The position numbers and the translations under genes were made by a program. A DNA stretch of 17,770 nt from NCBI GenBank assembly GCA_910578505.1, contig CAJTPV010000049.1, forward strand, positions 1-17,770, given 5' to 3'. Under the pieces are notes generated by a model, which did no database searches, had not been told where the DNA came from, and worked only from the letters and a program-made list of their open reading frames with translations. Within the stretch, counting starts at the first letter, position 1. Each line of letters opens with the position of its first letter. Positions 11,660 to 17,770 of this stretch are shown here, in pieces. This DNA is from an uncultured Oscillospiraceae bacterium. Its GTDB lineage: Bacteria > Bacillota > Clostridia > Oscillospirales > Oscillospiraceae.

Positions 11660-13144
11660 TTATACAAACAGCGGAAAATCCGCCTTTAGATCCTCGTACA
11701 GCTTCAAATAGAGCTCCATATATCTCTGATACTTCTCGTGATTCGCCCAATCCGGCTCCTGGACCCTCGTAATGCGGATGGTGCGGCTCACCGCCTCCCC
11801 ATAGTCCCGGTACACGCCGCAGCCCACGGCGGCCAGCAGCGCCGCGCCCAGGGCCGTGGCCGTGTCGCTGCCCGGCACCTGCATCCGCCGCCCGGTTACG
11901 TCCGCCTTGATCTGCGTCCACAGCACGGAATTGGACGCGCCGCCCATGGCGTTGAGCACGTCCACCTCCACGCCGGTCTCCGCCGCCACCCGCAGGTTAT
12001 GCTCCAGCGAGAACGCCGCCCCCTCCAGTATGGCCCGGACCATATGGCCTCTGGTCTTGCCGAAGGACAGGCCGCAGAACACGCCCTTGGCGTCCGGGTC
12101 CCAGATGGGCGACCGCTCCCCGGCCATATAGGGCAGGAACAGCAGCCCGTCCGCGCCGGGAGGGACCTGCTCCGCCTCCGCCGTCAGCTGGTCGAAGCGC
12201 ATGCCCTGACCCAGCTCCTGCCGGAACCAGCGCAGCGCTCCGCCGCCGCCTACGGTCCCGCCCTGCAGCAGCCACATCCCCGGCGCCACGTGGGGGCTGA
12301 GGATCAGCTTCTCGTGGGGGACGGCCCGGTCCGTGCAGATGCTCATGCCGCCGGCCTGGCCCCCCTGCTCCTGGGTCTGCCCGGCTTTGTACACACCGGC
12401 CCCCAGGGCGCCGCAGGCCGCGTCCAGGCCGCCGGCCACCACCGGCGTGCCCGGCAGCAAGCCTGTCCGCGCCGCCGCAGCCTCCGTCACCGTGCCCACC
12501 ACCGCGTCGCAGGCGTACAGCGGCGGCGCCAGGTCCGTGGACAGCCCCAGGTCATGGGCCAAAGCTCCATCGTAGGACAGTTTTTGCATATCAAAGAAGT
12601 GGATGCCGTAGCCCTGGGACAGGTCCTGGCTCATGACGCCGGTGAGCCGCAGGACAATAAAGCTGTTGCTCTGCAGGAATTTATATGTACGGGCGAAAAC
12701 CTCTGGCCGCTCCTCCTTGAACCACAGCATTTTCGGCGTGGTGTAGGAGGGCAGGAAGCTGTTCCCCGCCACGGAGAAGATCCGCTCCCCGCCGACATCA
12801 CGGCTCACCCGCTCACAGATGTCCCTGGCCCGGGTGTCCATCCAGATGGGCGCCGGCGCCAGGACACGGCCCTTCTCGTCCACCGCGACGGCGGACCAGC
12901 TCTGGCCGTCCACACCCACGCCCCGGATTTTCGCCGGGTCCACGGCTCCCTGGCGCAGCACATCCCCCAGGGCGTCACAGGCCGCAGCCCACCACGCCTC
13001 CGGGTCCTGCTCCGCCCAGCCGGCCGCCGGGTAGCTGACTGGATAGGGCCGGTTCGCCTGGGCCAGCACGGTCCCGTCCTCATCAAAGGCCGCCGCTTTA
13101 CAGGCGGACGTGCCGATATCAACGCCGATAAACTGCTTGTCCAT
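11660..13144 (-). CDS. FGGY-family carbohydrate kinase (xylulokinase-like)
   Basis: The protein has 494 aa from ATG 13144, with GAGGAGG upstream; the extension to 13195 would translate the operator palindrome and is rejected. The N-terminal phosphate-binding motif is GVDIGTSACKAAAF (7-20). GVDGQSWSAVAVDEKG (77-92) and WMDTRA (101-106) follow as in XylB-type kinases, and GGLDAACGALGAG holds the probable catalytic base Asp241. The C-terminal half has GGTVGGGGALRW, YMAGERSPIWDP and AMGGASNS, giving the full two-domain length. It phosphorylates a ketopentose or related sugar with ATP in the cytoplasm. Xylulose is a default guess; L-fuculose, L-ribulose or a polyol are possible. Its leader carries the same operator core as the transport operon. 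Confidence 0.93.
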   Translation of the reverse strand: MDKQFIGVDIGTSACKAAAFDEDGTVLAQANRPYPVSYPAAGWAEQDPEAWWAAACDALGDVLRQGAVDPAKIRGVGVDGQSWSAVAVDEKGRVLAPAPIWMDTRARDICERVSRDVGGERIFSVAGNSFLPSYTTPKMLWFKEERPEVFARTYKFLQSNSFIVLRLTGVMSQDLSQGYGIHFFDMQKLSYDGALAHDLGLSTDLAPPLYACDAVVGTVTEAAAARTGLLPGTPVVAGGLDAACGALGAGVYKAGQTQEQGGQAGGMSICTDRAVPHEKLILSPHVAPGMWLLQGGTVGGGGALRWFRQELGQGMRFDQLTAEAEQVPPGADGLLFLPYMAGERSPIWDPDAKGVFCGLSFGKTRGHMVRAILEGAAFSLEHNLRVAAETGVEVDVLNAMGGASNSVLWTQIKADVTGRRMQVPGSDTATALGAALLAAVGCGVYRDYGEAVSRTIRITRVQEPDWANHEKYQRYMELYLKLYEDLKADFPLFV

Positions 13145-13164
13145 CGCTCCGCTCCTCCTCAGCA

Positions 13165-13188
13165 GCAGAGCGAAACGTTTCGCTCTGC
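13165..13188. promoter_or_regulatory. 24-bp perfect palindromic operator before the kinase gene
   Basis: GCAGAGCGAAAC (13165-13176) is followed at once by its exact reverse complement (13177-13188). The core CGAAACGTTTCG matches the site in the transport operon leader. It lies 20 bp before the kinase ATG and roughly 75-100 nt after the predicted transcription start, a roadblock position. LacI-family binding is the likeliest explanation; an RNA hairpin next to the ribosome binding site is an alternative. Confidence 0.75.
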
Positions 13189-13270
13189 CCGGCAAAAAAA
13201 TCCGCAGCCGGTTTCACAGGGACAGCTCCTGCCCGCGCGCCGGCCGGGAATGACTTCCGCCTTTTGCAGC

Positions 13271-13299
13271 AGTATACCACGGGACCGGCGTGCTGTCAA
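13271..13299 (-). promoter_or_regulatory. Promoter of the kinase-dehydrogenase operon
   Basis: On the minus strand TTGACA (13299-13294), a 17-bp spacer and TATACT (13276-13271) predict a start near 13264 and a leader of about 120 nt. No closer promoter is visible in the GC-rich stretch 13190-13260. Confidence 0.8.
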
Positions 13300-13339
13300 C
13301 CGAATTTGCGCGAAATCGGCACAATACGGGAAGCAACAG

Positions 13340-13382
13340 GCCGGAGGGCCTGCGCAGTGCTCTGGTGCGCAGGCCCTCCGGC
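13340..13382 (-). terminator. 17-bp perfect stem-loop after hsp20
   Basis: 13340-13356 (GCCGGAGGGCCTGCGCA) pairs perfectly with 13366-13382 around a 9-nt loop. There is no T-run on either side, so it is a poor classical terminator. It lies 35 bp past the hsp20 stop and may protect the 3' end or terminate with help. Confidence 0.5.
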
Positions 13383-13416
13383 AATGTCAGGAGAACGATC
13401 ATCCGACAGCCGCGGA

Positions 13417-13851
13417 CTACTGGATTTCCAGTCTTCTGGAGGCGGGGACTTCCGCATCCTTCTTCGGCATGGTCAGCGTCAGGACGCCGTCCGTATAAGC
13501 GGCGGTGATGTCCTGGGCGCGGATACCGGAGATGTTGAAGCTGCGGGAGAAGGAACCGCTGAATCGCTCGCAGCGGATATAGTTGCCCTCGCTGTCCTTT
13601 TCCTCCCGGCTGGAATTCCTCTGGGCGCTGATCGAGAGGCGGTCTCCGTCAATGTCGATGTGGATGTCCTCCTTTTTCATACCGGGAAGGTCCGCCTCCA
13701 GGACATAGGCGTCGCCATTATCCCGGATGTCCGTGACAAAGCTGCCTGTGGGATTGCCGGAAAAAAATTTGCGCTCCAGCTCCGCCAGATCCCGGAAGGG
13801 ATTGTAGATGTCCATCATGCGGCCATTGGTGAAGGGTGTCAGTTCAAACAT
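13417..13851 (-). CDS. Small heat-shock protein, Hsp20/alpha-crystallin family
   Basis: The protein has 144 aa from ATG 13851 (MFELTPFTNGRMMDIYNPF), with GGAGG 8 nt upstream; the frame extends to 13914 without a ribosome binding site. The alpha-crystallin domain runs from about residue 37 (SFVTDIRDNGDAYVLEADLPGM split over two strands) to the end. The conserved LPGM-KKEDIHIDIDG and C-terminal GVLTLTMPKK motifs are present. It holds unfolding proteins in the cytoplasm during heat stress, as an oligomer. The gene stands alone behind a perfect CIRCE operator, so HrcA control is expected. Neighbouring genes are unrelated transport and sugar genes. Confidence 0.95.
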   Translation of the reverse strand: MFELTPFTNGRMMDIYNPFRDLAELERKFFSGNPTGSFVTDIRDNGDAYVLEADLPGMKKEDIHIDIDGDRLSISAQRNSSREEKDSEGNYIRCERFSGSFSRSFNISGIRAQDITAAYTDGVLTLTMPKKDAEVPASRRLEIQ

Positions 13852-13878
13852 ATTCAAAACCTCCAATGTTTTTGTTTG

Positions 13879-13907
13879 ACTATAGTATGCCGGAAACAGA
13901 TGAACAA
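13879..13907 (-). promoter_or_regulatory. Possible hsp20 promoter
   Basis: TTGTTC (13907-13902), 17 bp, TATAGT (13884-13879) on the minus strand is a moderate sigma-A match. It lies between CIRCE and the start codon, so CIRCE would be upstream of the -35. A promoter closer to CIRCE is possible. Confidence 0.4.
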
Positions 13908-13939
13908 ATCCCACATATTTTGTGGACGAATCGTGAATT

Positions 13940-13966
13940 TTAGCACTCGCAATATAAGAGTGCTAA
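13940..13966. promoter_or_regulatory. CIRCE element (HrcA operator)
   Basis: TTAGCACTC (13940-13948), exactly 9 bp, then GAGTGCTAA (13958-13966) is the textbook HrcA-binding dyad with no mismatch. It is extended by matching AT bases on both sides. It lies about 90 bp upstream of the hsp20 ATG. Confidence 0.97.
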
Positions 13967-13979
13967 AATTCGATCGACT

Positions 13980-14012
13980 CTGCCGGGGCGTGCACAGTGC
14001 GCGCCCCGGCAG
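13980..14012 (-). terminator. GC hairpin after livF
   Basis: CTGCCGGGGCG (13980-13990) pairs with CGCCCCGGCAG (14002-14012), 11 bp, just past the livF stop codon. The following minus-strand bases hold only a short delayed T-run, so termination efficiency is uncertain. Confidence 0.55.
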
Positions 14013-14016
14013 TCGT

Positions 14017-14730
14017 CTACTGACGTGTCTTGCCCAGATAGGCCTCCTTGATCGACTCATCGTTGAGCAGCTCCAGTCCGGTACCGGACTTGGTAATCAC
14101 ACCGGTCTCCAGGACATAGGCGTAGTCGGCAATTTTCAGCGCCATATTGGCGTTCTGCTCCACCAGCAGAATGGTCACGCCCTGCCGGTTGATCTCCTGG
14201 ATGATGGTGAAGATATCCTGCACCACCAGCGGAGCCAGGCCCAGGGACGGCTCGTCCAGCATCATCATCTTTGGCCGGGACATCAGCCCCCGCCCTACGG
14301 CCAGCATCTGCTGCTCGCCGCCGGAGAGGGTGCCGGCCAGCTGCCAGTGCCGCTCCTCCAGCCGGGGAAACAGCTCATAGACCCACTTCACGTCCTTCTC
14401 GATGCCGCCCTTGTCACTGCGCAGATACGCGCCCACCTTCAGGTTCTCCAGCACGGTCAGGTTAGGGAAGACCCGGCGGCCCTCCGGGATCTGGGCGATG
14501 CCGGCCTCCAGGATCTTGTTGCTGGGCAGACCCAGCAGCTCCGTCCCGTCGTATTGGATAGAGCCGGACTGGGCCTTCACCAGGCTGGAGATGGTGCGCA
14601 GGGTGGTGGATTTGCCCGCGCCGTTGGCGCCGATCAGGGTGACGATCTTGCCGTCAGGGACCTCCAGGCTGATGCCGGACAGGGCCTGGATGCCGCCGTA
14701 GGCCACCCGCAGGTTGTCGATTTTAAGCAT
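14017..14730 (-). CDS. livF: Branched-chain amino acid ABC transporter ATPase LivF
   Basis: The protein has 237 aa from ATG 14730 (MLKIDNLRVAYGG); a GTG two codons earlier is possible. Walker A is GANGAGKST (34-42), the signature LSGGEQQMLAVGRGL, and Walker B MMMLDEPSLGLAP, all intact. LivF-type features include the NKILEAGIAQIPEGRRVFPNL segment (broken by no indel). The start overlaps the livG stop (14725-14723), indicating translational coupling. It is the last gene of the liv operon and pairs with LivG to power uptake of leucine/isoleucine/valine or related amides; liv-type systems sometimes carry urea or short amides instead. Confidence 0.95.
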   Translation of the reverse strand: MLKIDNLRVAYGGIQALSGISLEVPDGKIVTLIGANGAGKSTTLRTISSLVKAQSGSIQYDGTELLGLPSNKILEAGIAQIPEGRRVFPNLTVLENLKVGAYLRSDKGGIEKDVKWVYELFPRLEERHWQLAGTLSGGEQQMLAVGRGLMSRPKMMMLDEPSLGLAPLVVQDIFTIIQEINRQGVTILLVEQNANMALKIADYAYVLETGVITKSGTGLELLNDESIKEAYLGKTRQ

Positions 14731-15568
14731 CTTCACTCACCCCCAAATATGCGTCAATGACGTGCTGGTTGCTCTGGATCTCCCCAGGCGTGCCGTGGGC
14801 GATGAGCTTGCCGAAGTCCAGGACGTAGATCCGGTCGGAGATGTCCATAACCAGATTCATGTGGTGCTCGATGAGCAGGATCGTGGTGTGGAACTGCTCC
14901 CGGATCTCGCTGATGAATGTGGTCAGCTCGTCGGTCTCCTGGGGATTCATGCCGGCGGCGGGCTCGTCCAGCAGCAGCAGCGTGGGGTCGGTGGCCAGCG
15001 CCCTGGCAATCTCCAGCCGCCGCTGCTTGCCGTAGGGCAGGCTGGTGGACAGCTCCCCCTTCACGTCGTCCAGGCCCACCACCTGCAGCAGCTCCAGCAC
15101 CTCCTCCCGCTGCCGCTGCTCCTCCGCCCTGTTCAGCCGGAAGGCTGCCGTCAGCAGATTACTGGTCCTGCGCAGGTGCTTGGCGATGAGGACATTGTCA
15201 AAAACCGTCTGGCTGGGCCAGAGGCGGATATTCTGGAAGGTGCGGGCCATGCCCCAGCCGGTGATCCTGTCCGGCGTGGGCTCCAGCACGTGCCCCGTGT
15301 ACTTGTCCGGGTCGCTGCCCTTGTACAGCTTTTTCATCTTGCCCTGGGGGTGGTTGCGGACAATGACCTTGCCGTTGAAGGAGACCTGTCCGTTGGTGGG
15401 GGCGTAGACGCCGGTGATGACGTTGAAGGCGGTGGTCTTTCCCGCGCCGTTGGGGCCGATGAGGGCCACGATCTCCCCCTTGTTGATCTCCATGCTCAGA
15501 TCGTTGACAGCCACCACGCCGCCGAACTGCATGGTTACATTCTCCAGCCGGAGGACATTTTCGCCCAT
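14723..15568 (-). CDS. livG: Branched-chain amino acid ABC transporter ATPase LivG
   Basis: The protein has 281 aa from ATG 15568 (MGENVLRLENVTMQFGG) with AAGGAGG upstream; the frame continues to 15790 inside livM and that part is a shadow. Walker A is GPNGAGKTT (38-46), then the LivG-type MARTFQNIRLW motif. The signature region is atypical but normal for LivG (TSLPYGKQRRLEIARAL), and Walker B is LLLLDEPAAGMNP. An insertion of about 30 residues (NHPQGKMKKLYKGSDPDKYT) sits before the TFQNIRLW motif, somewhat longer than in E. coli LivG. It starts 2 bp after the livM stop. Confidence 0.95.
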   Translation of the reverse strand: MGENVLRLENVTMQFGGVVAVNDLSMEINKGEIVALIGPNGAGKTTAFNVITGVYAPTNGQVSFNGKVIVRNHPQGKMKKLYKGSDPDKYTGHVLEPTPDRITGWGMARTFQNIRLWPSQTVFDNVLIAKHLRRTSNLLTAAFRLNRAEEQRQREEVLELLQVVGLDDVKGELSTSLPYGKQRRLEIARALATDPTLLLLDEPAAGMNPQETDELTTFISEIREQFHTTILLIEHHMNLVMDISDRIYVLDFGKLIAHGTPGEIQSNQHVIDAYLGVSEDA

Positions 15569-15570
15569 AT

Positions 15571-16737
15571 TCACTTCGCCTCCTTCACGGACTTCCCGCC
15601 CAGCTTTTGCCGCAGCCACCGGCCCGCTCCCCGGACATTCAGCTCGCGCTCCCCCATGATGCCCTTGCGGAAAAACAGCACGATGATCATGATGGCCACG
15701 GAGAACACCACTTTCCGGAAGCCGGGGCGCATGATATTCAGCCCTGGGATGAAGTTGGAGGTCTCCATATCCAAAAAGCGCAGCCACCACTCCGACGCGC
15801 CGATGAAGATAAAGGAGCTGATGCAGGAGCCGGTGACGGAGCCGATGCCGCCGATGACCACGATCAGCAAAATCTCATAGGTCATGGCCGTCTTGAAGGC
15901 CAGGGCCTGGGCCGTGGTCTGATACATGGCCAGCATGCCCCCGGCGATGCCCGCGAAAAAGGCGCTGATGACAAAGGACAGCATCTTGTGCCGCGCCAGA
16001 TTGATGCCCATGGCCTCCGCCGCCACCTCGTCGTCCCGGATGGCCTTGAAGGCCCGGCCATAGGTGGAGTTGATCACCAGGATGATCACCAGGATACACA
16101 GCGCGGCAATGAGCACCGTCACCGTGGTGGACAGGTTCACCACCACCTTGCCGCCGCTGCGGATGTTGAAGTTGTCAAAGTTGGTGAACTTGCGCAGCAG
16201 GTTGGAGCCGTTGGTGATGGGCCCCAGGCCGTCCCACTGAAAAAAGGCCCGGATGATCTCCGCAAAGCCCAGGGTGGCAATGGCCAGATAGTCGCTGCGG
16301 AACCGGAGCACCGGCAGGCCGATGAGCCACGCGAACACAGCCGCCGCCAGACCGGCGATGAGCAGCCCCAGCAGTACGCCGATGATCAGGCCGGCCACAG
16401 GGCCCAGGGCGGCGCTGATGCCCTCCACCAGGGAGAACTGGATGATGCCGCCGTCAAAGTACTGGTACACCGCCGCCCGGTCCGCCACGGGGATGTTCAG
16501 CATGCCGTAGACGTAGGCGCCGATGAGCATGAAGCCCGCCTGCCCCAGGGAGAACAGGCCTGTGAAGCCGTTGAGCAGGTTCATGGACACGGCGGCCAGG
16601 GCGTAGATGGCGCTCTTTTTCAACACGGTAAAGAGCATGGAGGAGCTGGGCAGCACCTGCTCCAGCACCAGGATCACCGCCAGCAGGGCAATGACAAAGA
16701 GGATATTCGCCCGGTTGCTTTTTTTCTCTTGGATCAT
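15571..16737 (-). CDS. livM: Branched-chain amino acid ABC transporter permease LivM
   Basis: This 388-aa membrane protein starts at ATG 16737 with AAGGGGGTG upstream. It has the LivM pattern of multiple hydrophobic segments and the signatures NLLNGFTGLFSLGQAGFM (about 54-71), SDYLAIATLGFAEI, GRAFKAIRDDEVAAEAMGIN (cytoplasmic coupling loop) and VVIGGIGSVTGS. It starts 12 bp after livH and forms the transmembrane channel with LivH. Confidence 0.95.
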   Translation of the reverse strand: MIQEKKSNRANILFVIALLAVILVLEQVLPSSSMLFTVLKKSAIYALAAVSMNLLNGFTGLFSLGQAGFMLIGAYVYGMLNIPVADRAAVYQYFDGGIIQFSLVEGISAALGPVAGLIIGVLLGLLIAGLAAAVFAWLIGLPVLRFRSDYLAIATLGFAEIIRAFFQWDGLGPITNGSNLLRKFTNFDNFNIRSGGKVVVNLSTTVTVLIAALCILVIILVINSTYGRAFKAIRDDEVAAEAMGINLARHKMLSFVISAFFAGIAGGMLAMYQTTAQALAFKTAMTYEILLIVVIGGIGSVTGSCISSFIFIGASEWWLRFLDMETSNFIPGLNIMRPGFRKVVFSVAIMIIVLFFRKGIMGERELNVRGAGRWLRQKLGGKSVKEAK

Positions 16738-16749
16738 CTCTGCACCCCC

Positions 16750-17634
16750 TTAAACCTTGTCCGTGGTCTTCTCACCGAAGAGACCGGTGGGCTTGAAAAT
16801 CAGGATCAGAATGAGCAGCGCGAAGGTAAATGCGTCGGAGAAGGTGGTCAGGTGGAGCGCCTTGATGATGTTCTCGCAGATGCCGATGATAAACGCGCCG
16901 ATGACAGCGCCGGGCACCGAGCCGATACCGCCGAATACCGCCGCGATAAAGGCCTTGATGCCGGGAATCGCGCCTACGGTGGGCGTGACGCCGGTGTAGT
17001 TGGAGAAGAACAGCAGGGAACCCACCGCCGCCAGGAACGAGCCGATGATGAAGGTGACGGAGATGACGGAGTCGATCTTGATGCCCATCAGCAGCGACGT
17101 CTCAAAATCCTTGGACACGGCCCGCATGCCCATACCCACCTTGGTGTGGTTGATGAGCAGGACCAGCAGCACGATGAGCACAATGGTCAGAATGGGCGTG
17201 ATGACCGTCACCCGCTTGGTGGTAGCCCCCAGGACCACCACAGAGTCGCTGAGCCAGGGGATGGCGGGGTACTCCTTGGACAGGCCGCCGGTGACGTACA
17301 GCGCCACATTCTGCAGGAGATAGCTGACGCCGATGGCGGAGATCATCACCGACATGCGGGGGGCCGTGCGCAGGGGCTTGTAGGCAATGCGCTCCACGGC
17401 GAAGCCCAGGGCCACCGTCAGCGCCAGGGTCAGGGGGATGGAGGCATAGAAGGGCATGGAGGCGGAGGCGTAGACCATGATAAGCCCGGCGACCATGAAG
17501 ATGTCGCCGTGGGCAAAGTTGATCAGGCGCAGAATGCCGTAGACCATGCTGTAGCCGATGGCGATCAGCGCGTACTGACCGCCCACCGAAATGCCCGCCA
17601 GCAGATAGGGCAGATTATTGGATATCCATTGCAT
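16750..17634 (-). CDS. livH: Branched-chain amino acid ABC transporter permease LivH
   Basis: The protein has 294 aa from ATG 17634 (MQWISNNLPYLLAGISVGGQ), the usual LivH beginning; the 20-codon extension to 17694 is leader sequence. Signatures are YALIAIGYSMVYGILRLINF, AHGDIFMV, GMGMRAVSKDFETSLLMGI (coupling loop) and AVFGGIGSVPGAVIG. The ribosome binding site AAAGGCG lies inside a 7-bp hairpin, so translation may be controlled. It is the first liv gene in the window. The usual binding-protein gene (livK) would be further right or elsewhere. Confidence 0.94.
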   Translation of the reverse strand: MQWISNNLPYLLAGISVGGQYALIAIGYSMVYGILRLINFAHGDIFMVAGLIMVYASASMPFYASIPLTLALTVALGFAVERIAYKPLRTAPRMSVMISAIGVSYLLQNVALYVTGGLSKEYPAIPWLSDSVVVLGATTKRVTVITPILTIVLIVLLVLLINHTKVGMGMRAVSKDFETSLLMGIKIDSVISVTFIIGSFLAAVGSLLFFSNYTGVTPTVGAIPGIKAFIAAVFGGIGSVPGAVIGAFIIGICENIIKALHLTTFSDAFTFALLILILIFKPTGLFGEKTTDKV

Positions 17635-17645
17635 ATATATAAATC

Positions 17646-17692
17646 GCCTTTCTGCGAAAGGCACCGACGAGGTAATGAAACGACGAGGTGCC
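17646..17692 (-). promoter_or_regulatory. livH leader with hairpin over the ribosome binding site
   Basis: On the minus-strand mRNA GCCTTTC (17662-17656) pairs with GAAAGGC (17652-17646), locking up the AAAGGCG ribosome binding site. Just upstream GGCACC (17692-17687 region) can pair with GGTGCC (about 17665-17660), whose last bases are shared with the first hairpin, so the two folds compete. A GACGAGG direct repeat lies inside. Confidence 0.5.
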
Positions 17693-17694
17693 AT

Positions 17695-17770
17695 CGCGTA
17701 AAAATGTTGCTATACTTAACCACGGGAAGATTCAGCAAACTACACAACCCGTGGAGGTGAGTGGCGGGGC
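17695..17770. other. Right-edge segment upstream of livH
   Basis: It contains CCACGGG (17720-17726) and CCCGTGG (17748-17754), a 7-bp dyad, and a possible weak minus-strand promoter (TTGCTG with TATAGC at 18 bp, near 17710-17739). No gene is supported. Confidence 0.3.

Noticed and set aside
11738..13498. 586-codon plus-strand open frame opposite the kinase
   Set aside because: Its Arg/Gly/Pro/His-rich composition and full antisense overlap with an intact FGGY kinase mark it as a shadow.
13264..14760. 498-codon plus-strand open frame across hsp20 and livF
   Set aside because: It crosses two real genes and the CIRCE element and shows no domain.
15607..17760. 717-codon open frame on the plus strand across the liv permease genes
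   Set aside because: It is antisense to livH/livM, His/Gln/Asp/Gly-rich with no family motif, and is explained by third-position GC bias of the minus-strand genes.
1..17770. CRISPR arrays, tRNA or rRNA genes
   Set aside because: No regularly spaced short repeats, cloverleaf with CCA-type acceptor or rRNA signature sequence was seen on either strand.

Overview
The window looks like a piece of a GC-rich gut-type Clostridia chromosome (Oscillospiraceae/Flavonifractor-like is my guess). The reasons are strong AGGAGG-type ribosome binding sites, a perfect CIRCE heat-shock operator, sigma-70 promoters close to consensus, and Gram-positive-style sugar ABC and branched-chain amino-acid ABC operons. 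All protein genes I accept are on the minus strand, so they read right to left. Long plus-strand frames are GC-driven shadows.

Layout in transcription order (right to left). (1) A livH-livM-livG-livF ABC transporter operon at 17634-14017; its binding-protein gene is not in the window. (2) A stand-alone Hsp20 gene (13851-13417) behind a perfect CIRCE element. (3) An FGGY sugar kinase and a GatD-like zinc polyol(-phosphate) dehydrogenase (13144-10592), with a 24-bp perfect palindromic operator in the leader. (4) An accessory-looking stretch (10587-8927) holding two near-identical ~340-bp repeats around a SAM methyltransferase and a 53-aa membrane peptide, followed by an aldo/keto reductase (8872-7856). 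(5) A ribose-type sugar ABC operon (permease, double ATPase, second permease, lipoprotein binding protein; 7604-2738), continuing past a hairpin into a FucU/RbsD-family mutarotase and a 145-aa unknown protein. (6) A third, diverged copy of the repeat (1281-1649). (7) A DeoR-family repressor, then the 5' end of a lipoyl-domain (2-oxoacid dehydrogenase E2-like) gene that runs off the left edge.

The most interesting content is the three repeats. Each carries, on the minus strand, a 28-codon hydrophobic peptide gene with a strong ribosome binding site. On the plus strand each has a perfect TTGACA-N17-TATAAT promoter driving a ~270-285-nt RNA that is fully antisense to the peptide gene and ends in a rho-independent terminator. 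The two close copies differ in the peptide gene only at synonymous sites. The diverged copy keeps length, hydrophobic pattern and the Cys end, and a 13-bp hairpin shows compensatory base-pair changes. This is the architecture of a type I toxin-antitoxin family that I do not recognise. The toxin function is inference.

The sugar genes probably form one regulon. A CGAAACGTTTYG operator lies in the leaders of both the transport operon and the kinase-dehydrogenase operon. FucU/RbsD mutarotase, kinase, dehydrogenase and reductase fit uptake and breakdown of a pentose, deoxyhexose or polyol; the exact substrate cannot be read from the sequence.
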